This document shows positions 1-6,907 of a stretch of DNA of 28,571 nucleotides, piece by piece; within the stretch, counting starts at the first letter, position 1, and each line of letters starts with the position of its first letter. Position numbers and translations under genes: made by a program. Location: positions 1 to 28,571 of the forward strand of contig SKLO01000484.1 in assembly GCA_007123195.1 (NCBI GenBank), written 5' to 3'. The notes below the pieces were generated by a model. That model was given only the letters and a program-made list of their open reading frames with translations. It was not told the origin of the DNA and ran no database searches. Origin of the DNA: Verrucomicrobiales bacterium. GTDB taxonomy: Bacteria; Verrucomicrobiota; Verrucomicrobiia; Verrucomicrobiales; SKLO01.

Positions 1-115
1 CAGAGCGGCAGAGCGGCAGAGCGGCAGAGCGGCAGAGCGGCAGAGCGGCAGAGCGGCAGAGCGGCAGAGCGGCAGAGCGGCAGAGCGGCAGAGCGGCAGA
101 GCGGCAGAGCGGCAG
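1..115. repeat. 8-bp tandem repeat array (unit CAGAGCGG, at least 14 copies)
   Basis: About 14.4 uninterrupted perfect copies of the octamer CAGAGCGG run from the first base of the window to position 115, so the array is probably longer than what is seen. Because 8 is not a multiple of 3, each reading frame repeats every 24 bases, and no frame contains a stop. In frame 1 this spells an eight-residue repeat (QSGRAAER). The perfect identity of the copies suggests recent slippage or an assembly-sensitive region. Two inverted copies of the unit (GCCGCTCT) lie at 223-230 and 235-242. Confidence 0.95.
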
Positions 116-204
116 GTGGGCGCGCTGGGTTCGGCCGCCCGAGCGGGGACCCAACGCCTGCAAGTGCAAGAATGGCTGCCCAGGCCGCGTTGCCAGTGGC
201 GTGA
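1..204 (+). CDS. possible 3' end of an upstream repeat-encoded ORF (partial)
   Basis: Frame 1 is open from the window edge through the octamer array and ends at the TGA at 202-204. If translated, it gives about five copies of an eight-residue repeat (QSGRAAER), then a short non-repetitive tail ending in AALPVA. Its stop overlaps the GTG start of the next gene (GTGA at 201-204), an arrangement that often signals translational coupling. Against it being a gene, the array is stop-free in all frames, so openness is uninformative. No family is recognised and the start lies outside the window. It may simply be noncoding. Confidence 0.2.
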   Translation, partial: QSGRAAERQSGRAAERQSGRAAERQSGRAAERQSGRAAGGRAGFGRPSGDPTPASARMAAQAALPVA

Positions 205-3200
205 CTTCATGTCCCCCCAGTTGCCGCTCTAGTTGCCGCTCTTCTTCAGCCCGTCAGCCGACGCGCCGTCGCGGCCGCGCGTCCACCTGGCTCGCTCCAC
301 TGACCGCGCTGGCCGCACTGCTGCCCGCCTCCTTGGCTTCCGCCTCCGACCCCCTGCCCGTGCCGGACTACAATCGCGAGGTGCGGCCGATCCTGTCCGA
401 GAACTGCTTCCATTGCCACGGCTTCGACGCCAACACCCGCGAAGCCGGGCTACGGCTCGATGAACGCGAGGCCGCCATCGACTTCGGTGCCATCGTGCCC
501 GGCGACGCCGCCGCCAGCGAACTGGTGGCCCGCATCACCGCCACCAGCCCGGCCGACCTCATGCCGCCGCCGGACAGCCACCGGAGCCTGTCCGGGGAAC
601 AAATCGACACCCTCGTGCGCTGGATCGAGGGCGGCGCGCCCTACGCCCGCCATTGGGCCTTCGAGCCGGTGCTCAAGCCCGACCCGCCACAACCCGAGAC
701 CGACGACGAAGCCGCCGCGCTCGATGCCTGGGCCCGCCAGGATCTGGATCGTTTTGTCTGGCAACAAGTCCGCCGACAGGGCTGGCAGCCAGCCGAGAAA
801 ACGCCGCGCGAACGCTGGCTGCGACGGGTTACCTTCGATCTCACCGGCCTGCCGCCGACGCCGCGGGAACTGGCCGAGTTCCTCGACGACGACGAGCCCG
901 GCGACGGCCCCTACGAGCGCGTGATCGATCGCTTGCTCGACTCACCCCACTTCGGCGAACGCATGGCGCTCGACTGGCTCGACGTTGCCCGCTACGCCGA
1001 GACCTTCGGTTACCAGGCCGACGTCGAGATGCACATGTGGCCATGGCGTGACTGGGTCATCCGCGCCTTCAACGACAACCTGCCCTACGATCAATTCATA
1101 ACCTGGCAACTCGCCGGCGACCTGCTGCCCGACGCCACCGACGACCAGATCCTCGCCACCGCCTTCAACCGCCTCCATCGCCAAACCAACGAGGGCGGCA
1201 GCATCGACGAGGAGTTCCGCCAGGAATACATCGCCGACCGCGTCCACACCAGCGGCACCGCGTTCGCCGGCCTGACCCTCGACTGCGCCCGTTGTCACGA
1301 CCACAAATACGATCCAATCAGCCAGCGGGAGTATTTCCAGTGGGCCGCGTTTTTTGCCTCGATCGACGAGTCCGGCCTTTACTCCCACTTCACCCGCGCC
1401 ACCCCGACGCCCACGTTGTGGCTTTGGGAGGGCGACCAGCGCGAGCGCCACGACGAGACCCGCGCCCGGGTCGAGGCGCTGGAACAGGAACTGGCGGCCA
1501 ACCGCCAGGCGCTGGCCGCGTCCGCCGCCGACATGCCCATGCCCGACATCGGGGTCCCCGCGGCGCCGCCCGACCTCGAACTTGTGCCCGCGGCCGACAA
1601 TGTTCCCGGCGGCAACCGCTGGGTCGAGGACCACCACGGCCGTCCCGCCGTTCAGTTCAGCGGCGACCACGAGTGGAAGCTCAACGACGCGCCAGTGATG
1701 GCCTGGTTCGACCCGTTCACGATCGGCATTGACCTCCGTCCCGATGCGGCCGCTCTCGAGGCCCCGCGACAGGTCATCCTGCACCAGTCGCGCGCCTGGT
1801 CGGACTCAGGCAGCCGCGGATACGAGGTGGTGTTGCACGAAGGCAGGGTGTTCTTCGGTCTGATCCACTTCTGGCCCGGCAACGCCGCCGCCATCCGTAG
1901 CGTCGAGCCATTGCCCACCGACCGCTGGAGCCACCTGACCGTGCGCCACGACGGCTCCGGCCGCGCCGAGGGCATGAGCCTGTGGCTCGACGGCCGACCG
2001 CTCGAGATCGAGATCGAGCGCGACTCCCTAACCCGCGACATTCGCCACCGCCGCGAGTGGGGCGATTCCGATGTCGGCAACCTCCGCCTCACCCTCGGCG
2101 GCCGGTTCCGCGACACCGGCTTCACCCGCGGCCACCTTGCCCGCCTGACCTTCCATCACCGCGCCCTGGCCGCGCCGGAAATCCGCGCCCTCGCCATGAC
2201 CGGAGGCAACGGCGATGATGATGCACCCGATCCCGCCGCCCTGTGGGCCGGGGCCGACCCCGACGAGCGCGCCGACTGGCTGATCCAGACCGGGCACGAC
2301 GGCGCCGACGAACGGCTCGCCGATTTGCGCCAAACCCGCGAGGAACTCGACGGCATCATCGCCTCGGTGCGCGAAATCATGGTCATGCGCGAAATGGACC
2401 AACCCCGCACCGTCCACCTGCTCGAGCGCGGCGAATACGACCAGCCCGCCGAGGTGGTCAAACCCGGCACGCCCGAGGCCGTGCTGCCGTTTCCCGACGA
2501 CTATCCGCGCAACCGGCTGGGCCTGGCCAAGTGGCTGACCCATCCCGATCAACCCCTGACCGCGCGCGTCACGGTCAACCGCTACTGGCAGCTGTTCTTC
2601 GGCCGCGGCCTTGTCGGCACCCCCGAGGACTTCGGCAGCCAAGGCGAGTGGCCGGAACACATGGACCTGCTCGACTGGCTCAGCGCCGAATTCATGCGCG
2701 ATTGGGACGTCAAGGCCCTGTGCCGCCGCATCGTGCTGTCCGCCACCTACCGCCAGCACCACCTGCACGACCCGGAAATCATGGAGGCCGACCCCGAAAA
2801 CCTGCTGCTGGCGCGCGGCCCCCGCCACCGCCTCGGGGCCGAACTGCTGCGCGACCAGGCCCTAGCCGCCAGCGGCCTGCTGGTGCCGAAGGTCGGCGGT
2901 CCCAGCGTCAAACCCTACCAGCCCGACGGCCTGTGGGAGGAGGTCGGGCCCAAGGCCACCTACCATCAGGACAAGGGTGACGGCCTCTACCGCCGCAGCC
3001 TCTACACCTTCTGGCGCCGCACTGCCCCGCCGCCGTCAATGATCGCTCTCGACGCTCCGGGTCGCGAGGTCTGCACCGTGGCGCGCGAAAGCACCGCCTC
3101 GCCGCTGCAGGCGCTGGTGCTGCTCAACGACCCGCAGTTTTTCGAGGCCGCCCGGGTGCTGGCCGAAACCCTCCACCAACAGCACGGCGACCGCATTGAC

Positions 3201-3458
3201 GCCGGCGTCACCGAACTGTTCCACCGCCTGCTGGCGCGCGATCCCGGCGATGCCGAGCGCGGCCGTCTGGCCGAACTCTGGCATCAGCAGCGCGATTGGC
3301 ACCTGCAGGACCCCGATGCCGCCGCCGAACTGCTCGATGTCGGCGAGCACCGCAGCGACGCCCGCGACCAGTGGACCCGCGAAGACCGCGCCGCCATCGC
3401 CGCCTGGACCATGATCGCCCAGGTCGCCATGAACCATGACGACAGCCTGAGGCCGTAG
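201..3458 (+). CDS. secreted PSCyt1/DUF1549/LamG/DUF1553 protein (planctomycete-type cytochrome-like)
   Basis: The product is 1085 residues. An Arg-rich n-region and a hydrophobic stretch (about residues 30-48) form a signal peptide ending near ASAS. A PSCyt1 domain follows with a c-type heme motif C69-F-H-C-H73. DUF1549 (PSCyt2) spans roughly residues 180-395 and contains a second CxxCH (CARCH, 362-366). A concanavalin/LamG-like insert occupies roughly 500-690, and DUF1553 (PSD1) roughly 770-1045. This domain order is typical of large exported proteins of Planctomycetota and Verrucomicrobiota, often next to DUF1501 genes; the biochemical role is not established. The GTG at 201 is the only usual start before the signal peptide; there is no clear ribosome binding site, and its Ser/Cys/Arg-rich first 20 residues overlap inverted copies of the upstream octamer. 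No DUF1501 partner follows. Confidence 0.9.
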   Translation: MTSCPPSCRSSCRSSSARQPTRRRGRASTWLAPLTALAALLPASLASASDPLPVPDYNREVRPILSENCFHCHGFDANTREAGLRLDEREAAIDFGAIVPGDAAASELVARITATSPADLMPPPDSHRSLSGEQIDTLVRWIEGGAPYARHWAFEPVLKPDPPQPETDDEAAALDAWARQDLDRFVWQQVRRQGWQPAEKTPRERWLRRVTFDLTGLPPTPRELAEFLDDDEPGDGPYERVIDRLLDSPHFGERMALDWLDVARYAETFGYQADVEMHMWPWRDWVIRAFNDNLPYDQFITWQLAGDLLPDATDDQILATAFNRLHRQTNEGGSIDEEFRQEYIADRVHTSGTAFAGLTLDCARCHDHKYDPISQREYFQWAAFFASIDESGLYSHFTRATPTPTLWLWEGDQRERHDETRARVEALEQELAANRQALAASAADMPMPDIGVPAAPPDLELVPAADNVPGGNRWVEDHHGRPAVQFSGDHEWKLNDAPVMAWFDPFTIGIDLRPDAAALEAPRQVILHQSRAWSDSGSRGYEVVLHEGRVFFGLIHFWPGNAAAIRSVEPLPTDRWSHLTVRHDGSGRAEGMSLWLDGRPLEIEIERDSLTRDIRHRREWGDSDVGNLRLTLGGRFRDTGFTRGHLARLTFHHRALAAPEIRALAMTGGNGDDDAPDPAALWAGADPDERADWLIQTGHDGADERLADLRQTREELDGIIASVREIMVMREMDQPRTVHLLERGEYDQPAEVVKPGTPEAVLPFPDDYPRNRLGLAKWLTHPDQPLTARVTVNRYWQLFFGRGLVGTPEDFGSQGEWPEHMDLLDWLSAEFMRDWDVKALCRRIVLSATYRQHHLHDPEIMEADPENLLLARGPRHRLGAELLRDQALAASGLLVPKVGGPSVKPYQPDGLWEEVGPKATYHQDKGDGLYRRSLYTFWRRTAPPPSMIALDAPGREVCTVARESTASPLQALVLLNDPQFFEAARVLAETLHQQHGDRIDAGVTELFHRLLARDPGDAERGRLAELWHQQRDWHLQDPDAAAELLDVGEHRSDARDQWTREDRAAIAAWTMIAQVAMNHDDSLRP

Positions 3459-3516
3459 CCGCCACCCCCGACGGCGTTACCACCTGGCGCGTTTCGACGG
3501 TCAAGGGCATGCCTCG

Positions 3517-3648
3517 TTAGGCAGCAGCGATGGCTTCGCGGATATTGGCAAGAGCCTCATCGCGGGTGGCGGATGCAGCCGGGGATGGATGGGCCTTCGG
3601 CGATCAAGATGCCGTCCTCGTCGCGATCAAGTGGTTCATCATCGGCTT
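3517..3648 (-). pseudogene. HicB-type antitoxin remnant, frameshifted
   Basis: Two reading frames on the minus strand together reproduce the HicB core. The first (about 3575-3648) reads DRDEDGILIAEGPSIPGCI, the strand-strand-PGC region. The second (3517 to about 3576) reads ATRDEALANIREAIAAA and then a stop, the helix that follows. The two are joined by an apparent net loss of about 8 bases where the usual SQG is missing. No intact start and no DNA-binding domain are visible, and no HicA toxin lies beside it. The assignment rests on recognising the family's conserved PSIPGC and EALANIREAI blocks. The gene appears dead. Confidence 0.6.
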
Positions 3649-3666
3649 CCAACCTCCAAGTTCCAT

Positions 3667-3888
3667 TCAATCGAACGCGTTCTCGCCGGGCTCAAGAACT
3701 CTGTTCTCGTCCGGAGAAGCCTCATGGCAGACATGGGTGGCACGGGGCTTCCAAAACAGCGCCTCAAGGTCGATGTCGCCGGTGGCAAACAGATCTTGCA
3801 GGATGGTATTGGCGTTGGTGGTGGCCGATTCGGGCTCGGTGCCAGTCGGGAAAGTGCCGCCGTGGTCTTGGGCGTAAAGGCGGCATGC
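3667..3888 (-). pseudogene. remnant of a type II secretion-like pseudopilin protein
   Basis: The minus-strand frame reads ACRLYAQDHGGTFPTGTEP, continues through NANTILQDLFATGDID and a Phe-Trp-Lys-Pro segment, and ends in LEPGENAFD and a stop at 3667-3669. The LYAQDHGG-FP block, followed by residues on the number of items and then an EPGEN motif, resembles the C-terminal half of the pseudopilin-like proteins abundant in Verrucomicrobia. The N-terminal prepilin helix is absent: an in-frame stop lies at 3889-3891, and a likely frameshift continues the similarity as LRFLEHAA in another frame. The usual region after GENxW is also lost, so this is an internal fragment. The family assignment is from memory of the pattern and moderately certain. 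Confidence 0.45.
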
Positions 3889-3964
3889 TCAAGGAAGCGC
3901 AGTTGGCAGGGGATGGGAGTCGTGAGCCGTAAGGACGACGAGGCCAAAGGTCCGGCCGCGTGCT

Positions 3965-5080
3965 TCACTCCGCCAGCCCCAGCCGCCCGACAATCGCGTC
4001 GCCCATCTCCACGGTGCCGACCCGTCGCTCGCCCTCGGCGCCGGTGTAAATGTCGCCGGTGCGATAGCCGTCGGCCACCGCTTGCGCCACCGCCCGCTCG
4101 ATGCGGCCGGCCGCCGTTTCCTGACCGAGCGAGAATCGCAGCATCAATGCCGCCGACAGGATCTGCGCGATCGGGTTGGCCACGCCCTGGCCCGCAATGT
4201 CGGGCGCCGACCCGCCGCTGGGCTCGAACAGACCGAAGTAACTGCCGTCGTCGCGCCGCGCCCCGAGGCTGGCGCTCGGCAGCATGCCAAGCGAACCGGC
4301 GATCATCGCCATTTCATCGCTGAGGATGTCGCCGAACAGGTTCTCGGCCAGCACCACGTCAAACTCCCGCGGGCGCCGGATCAGCTGCATCGCCGCATTG
4401 TCCACATAGAGGTGGTCGAGCGCCACATCGGGATACCCGGCCGCCACCGCGGTCACGGTCTCGCGCCACAGGATGCCATTCTCCAACACGTTGGCCTTGT
4501 CGATCGAGGTGACGCGCCGGTCGCGCCCGCGGGCGGCGGTGAACGCCACGTGGGCGATGCGCTCGATCTCGCTGCGGCGGTAGCGCATGGTGTCGACCGC
4601 CACCATCTCGCCGTCCTCCTCGCGCCGGTATTTGGGCTCGCCGAAATAGATGCCGCCGGTCAATTCGCGCACGCACAACACATCGAACCCGCCCTCGATG
4701 AAGCGGTCTTTGACCGGCGAGGCATGAGTCAGGGCGGCGTGGCAAACCGAGGGGCGCAGATTGGCAAACAGGCCGAAGTGCTTGCGCAGGGGCAGCAGGG
4801 CCGCGCGCTCGGGTTGCTCGTTGGGCGGCAGCGACTCCCACTTGGGCCCGCCCACCGAGCCGAACAGGATGGCGTCGGCCTGCTCGCAGCCGGCCAGGGT
4901 CGCGGCAGGCAGCGCCGAGCCGGTCGCGTCAATGGCCGCGCCGCCGACCGGGAACTCCTGCGCCTGCAGTGAGAACCCGGTGCCCGCCTGCACCGCCTGC
5001 AACACCTTGATGGCCTCTGCCATCACTTCCGGACCGATCCCGTCGCCGGGCAACACGGCTATGCGATTCTGCTGACTCAT
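3965..5080 (-). CDS. leuB: 3-isopropylmalate dehydrogenase
   Basis: LeuB oxidises and decarboxylates 3-isopropylmalate to 2-ketoisocaproate with NAD in leucine synthesis, in the cytoplasm. The 371-residue length fits the family. Visible features are the N-terminal GDGIGPEV loop (residues 12-19), the substrate arginines (around R99, R109 and R138 in VREL), Y145, K195 in the SIDKANVL segment, D228 in the YVDNAAMQL segment, and D251 and D255 in ENLFGDILSDE. The NAD-site block GLFEPSGGSAPDIAG lies at 283-297. The ATG start is preceded by TAAGG at suitable spacing. It stands alone here, without leuA, leuC or leuD, and is divergent from a FabZ-like gene. Confidence 0.97.
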   Translation of the reverse strand: MSQQNRIAVLPGDGIGPEVMAEAIKVLQAVQAGTGFSLQAQEFPVGGAAIDATGSALPAATLAGCEQADAILFGSVGGPKWESLPPNEQPERAALLPLRKHFGLFANLRPSVCHAALTHASPVKDRFIEGGFDVLCVRELTGGIYFGEPKYRREEDGEMVAVDTMRYRRSEIERIAHVAFTAARGRDRRVTSIDKANVLENGILWRETVTAVAAGYPDVALDHLYVDNAAMQLIRRPREFDVVLAENLFGDILSDEMAMIAGSLGMLPSASLGARRDDGSYFGLFEPSGGSAPDIAGQGVANPIAQILSAALMLRFSLGQETAAGRIERAVAQAVADGYRTGDIYTGAEGERRVGTVEMGDAIVGRLGLAE

Positions 5081-5136
5081 GAGGGCCTTATGAAGCGGAG
5101 GGATGGCGGCCGCGCAAGCAAAGAAACCCGGCCCGA

Positions 5137-5161
5137 CCGGTCACCGGCACGCCGGTCACCG
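5137..5161. repeat. 10-bp direct repeat in the leuB / FabZ-like divergent region
   Basis: Two identical copies of CCGGTCACCG lie at 5137-5146 and 5152-5161, exactly 15 bp apart, in the gap between two divergently transcribed genes. This could be a regulator binding site or a chance duplication in GC-rich DNA; no protein is implied by the sequence. Confidence 0.4.
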
Positions 5162-5250
5162 CGCCGCGGCTCCCCGGCGCTTGTCGAGAGCCAACCCCGC
5201 GTGTCCAGTAGATCAACCGATCGCACCATCGCCCACCACCTGCTGCTGCC

Positions 5251-5775
5251 ATGAATTCGCATCATCACTCCGACACCTCCGGCCGCCCCCCCGGCGACGA
5301 TCCCAGCCAGCCCGCCGACCGCGCCGCGAGCCAAGCCGCCGCGGACCAGGCGTTACGCGACCTGCCGCACGGACCGGAGTTCCGCTTTGTCGATCAGGTC
5401 GATTGGCTCGACCCCGGCAAGGCGGCCCGCGGCAGCTGCCGCGTGCGCGGCGACGAACCGTTCCTGGCCGGGCATTTCCCGGGTCGCCCCATGATGCCGG
5501 GCGTGCTCATGATCGAGGCGCTGGCCCAGCTGGCCGGCATCGCCGCCCAGAGCGACCCCGCCACCGGCCCTATGGACGACCTGCGCCTGACCGCCGTGCG
5601 CCAGTGCAAAATCCTCGGCAGCGCCGGTCCCGGCGAGGTGATCGCCTTGGAGGTGCAAATCACCGGCCGCATGGGCGGCCTGGTGCAGGCCGCCGCCATC
5701 GCCCGGGTCGACGGCCGCCCCGCGTGCAAGGCCGACTTGGTCCTGAGCGGCAGCCCCCGACCGACCGATACTTGA
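5251..5775 (+). CDS. FabZ/FabA-like 3-hydroxyacyl-ACP dehydratase (hotdog fold)
   Basis: The 174-residue product carries the FabZ active-site segment GHFPGRPMMPGVLMIEALAQ, with catalytic His75 and Glu89, followed by the central hotdog helix and strands. FabZ-type enzymes dehydrate 3-hydroxyacyl-ACP in the fatty acid elongation cycle. The first 35 or so residues (His-, Asp-, Pro- and Ala-rich) are an extension with no counterpart in a minimal FabZ, so the start might be internal, but no ATG follows until M81 inside the domain. It could be a FabZ paralog serving a specialised pathway rather than bulk lipid synthesis. It is divergent from leuB across a 170-bp gap. Confidence 0.85.
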   Translation: MNSHHHSDTSGRPPGDDPSQPADRAASQAAADQALRDLPHGPEFRFVDQVDWLDPGKAARGSCRVRGDEPFLAGHFPGRPMMPGVLMIEALAQLAGIAAQSDPATGPMDDLRLTAVRQCKILGSAGPGEVIALEVQITGRMGGLVQAAAIARVDGRPACKADLVLSGSPRPTDT

Positions 5776-5849
5776 TCGCCCCCTTCCCATCTCCCCAGCG
5801 CCGCGATCAAAACATTCATCCTGAAAGACTTGCAGGCCTTATACCCGCA

Positions 5850-5867
5850 ATATGCCTGGCATATAAT
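5850..5867 (+). promoter_or_regulatory. vapBC promoter -10 box overlapped by a palindromic operator
   Basis: A perfect 15-bp palindrome (ATATGCC-T-GGCATAT, 5850-5864) overlaps a consensus -10 hexamer TATAAT (5862-5867). The start of the antitoxin gene is about 90 bp downstream. VapB-type antitoxins with ribbon-helix-helix folds typically autorepress by binding such palindromes over the promoter, so this is a good operator candidate. No convincing -35 box is seen 17 bp upstream (TTATAC), so the promoter may be weak or activator-assisted. Confidence 0.65.
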
Positions 5868-5929
5868 GGCACCGGAGTGCGGCCCTCCGTGGTGTTGCGG
5901 CGTTGGAGTGGCCGAAGGATGGCTTGACA

Positions 5930-5953
5930 GGAAACCGGGAAACCGGGAAACTG
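5930..5953. repeat. 8-bp tandem repeat (GGAAACCG x3, last copy with one change) before vapB
   Basis: Three contiguous octamers, GGAAACCG, GGAAACCG and GGAAACTG, end 5 bases before the vapB ATG at 5959 and occupy the place where a ribosome binding site is expected. Slippage in this array would alter the leader length or the site. Confidence 0.8.
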
Positions 5954-5958
5954 GCTGC

Positions 5959-6237
5959 ATGAAAGTCACTTTGGAACTTCCGGACGACTTGGTTCAGGCC
6001 ATCAAACTGCGGGCCTTGCATCAGCGTCGCAGGTTCAAGGACGTCATGGCGGAATATCTGCAGGTGGCCATTAACCTGCCTCCCCGACAGCCCGGCAAGG
6101 CCGGGGGCGGAACCGCCACGACGCTGCCAGTTCTCAAGGCCGCCTGCGTGACTTCCCCACAGGTGACCGGATGGTCCCCCCAGCAAATGAGCGATTGGAT
6201 CAAGGAGCAAGCCTTGGAAGATTCATCAAAGGAATGA
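5959..6237 (+). CDS. vapB: VapB-like antitoxin (ribbon-helix-helix)
   Basis: The 92-residue protein begins MKVTLELPDDLVQAIKLRAL, a beta strand followed by helices as in CopG/Arc-type ribbon-helix-helix antitoxins. The C-terminal half (TGWSPQQMSDWIKEQALED) is probably the toxin-neutralising tail. The start at 5959 is preferred over an in-frame upstream start at 5830 because it begins the recognisable fold and lies downstream of the -10 box at 5862. Its TGA overlaps the next ATG (ATGA at 6234-6237), the usual vapBC arrangement. It presumably binds the palindrome at 5850-5864 to repress its own operon. Confidence 0.85.
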   Translation: MKVTLELPDDLVQAIKLRALHQRRRFKDVMAEYLQVAINLPPRQPGKAGGGTATTLPVLKAACVTSPQVTGWSPQQMSDWIKEQALEDSSKE

Positions 6238-6683
6238 GGAAGCTGCTGGACCTGAATGTTTGGATGGCCCTGTGCCTGCCGTCTCACCCGCACCACGCCC
6301 ATGCACGAGGCTGGCTGGAAGATGCCGACCTGATTCAAGGCGACTTGCTGTTCTGCCTGCCCACTGAGATGGGATTGCTGCGTCTACTGACCCAGACGGC
6401 CACCATGAAAGGATTCGGCTTGGCCGCCCTGTCGAACGACGAGGCCATCGGTTTTCTCTTGGAATTGCAGATGGATTCGAATATCGGCAGGGTGGAACCA
6501 CCGCCTTCGACCCAGGAAATCTGGCTCAACGTCGCCGCATGCCCTTCGCCGGCTCCCAATGCATGGATGGACAGCTACCTTGCCGCCCTGTCCGCAGCCA
6601 TCGGGGCCGAAATGGTGACCTTTGACAACGGCTTTACCAGTTACACCCGGCACGGAATCAACCTCACCCTGCTCTCCGCCTGA
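6234..6683 (+). CDS. vapC: VapC-like PIN-domain ribonuclease toxin
   Basis: The 149-residue protein has the PIN pattern: LLDLNVWMAL with the first acidic residue D6, PTEMGLLRLLT carrying the conserved Glu, a WMDSYLAAL segment with the third acid, and TFDNGF with the fourth near the C terminus. VapC toxins are Mg-dependent endoribonucleases that cleave tRNA or rRNA when freed from VapB. It starts at ATG 6234, overlapping the antitoxin stop by 4 bases, so the two are one operon. An in-frame start at 6171 would sit inside vapB and is rejected. All acidic positions appear present, so the toxin should be active. Confidence 0.9.
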   Translation: MRKLLDLNVWMALCLPSHPHHAHARGWLEDADLIQGDLLFCLPTEMGLLRLLTQTATMKGFGLAALSNDEAIGFLLELQMDSNIGRVEPPPSTQEIWLNVAACPSPAPNAWMDSYLAALSAAIGAEMVTFDNGFTSYTRHGINLTLLSA

Positions 6684-6848
6684 CAGGCAGTGCCGGATGA
6701 ACACCGGAATCCTCCGCTGCAAATCTGGCACATTGCTCCGCCGCCTTGGCGTCAGCCGACCGAATGGCCACCGCACCGACGGATTTGTCACCCGGATTGT
6801 GCTTGCCCCGTCGGCGGCGCACTGGTCTGATGGGGCCACCTGAACGCC

Positions 6849-6868
6849 CCGGATCAAGCCCGATCCGG
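6849..6868. other. inverted repeat between vapBC and the metallophosphoesterase gene
   Basis: CCGGATC (6849-6855) and GATCCGG (6862-6868) form a perfect 7-bp stem with a 6-base loop. There is no following T-run, so it is at best a weak terminator for vapBC or a leader structure for the next gene. Confidence 0.4.
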
Positions 6869-6907
6869 TCGAACGATCCCACCACCGCCAGCCGTTCCCA
6901 TTCCGAC

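Larger units (their letters stand above)
3459..3964. other. decayed intergenic region between the PSCyt1 gene and leuB
   Basis: This stretch of about 500 bases holds no intact gene. It contains the pseudopilin and HicB remnants listed separately, both reading on the minus strand, immediately downstream of leuB. The plus-strand open frames in this interval show no family resemblance and look like chance frames. No clear terminator hairpin was seen after either flanking gene. Confidence 0.7.

Noticed and set aside
1..115. CRISPR array
   Set aside because: The unit is 8 bp with no spacers; it is a simple tandem repeat.
3530..4323. plus-strand open frames after the PSCyt1 gene
   Set aside because: They have no domain resemblance; the minus strand there carries recognisable remnants and leuB.
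6684..6907. minus-strand reading GKHNPGDKSVGAVAIRSADA in the gap after vapC
   Set aside because: It has plausible composition but no recognised family and no start or stop arrangement of a gene.
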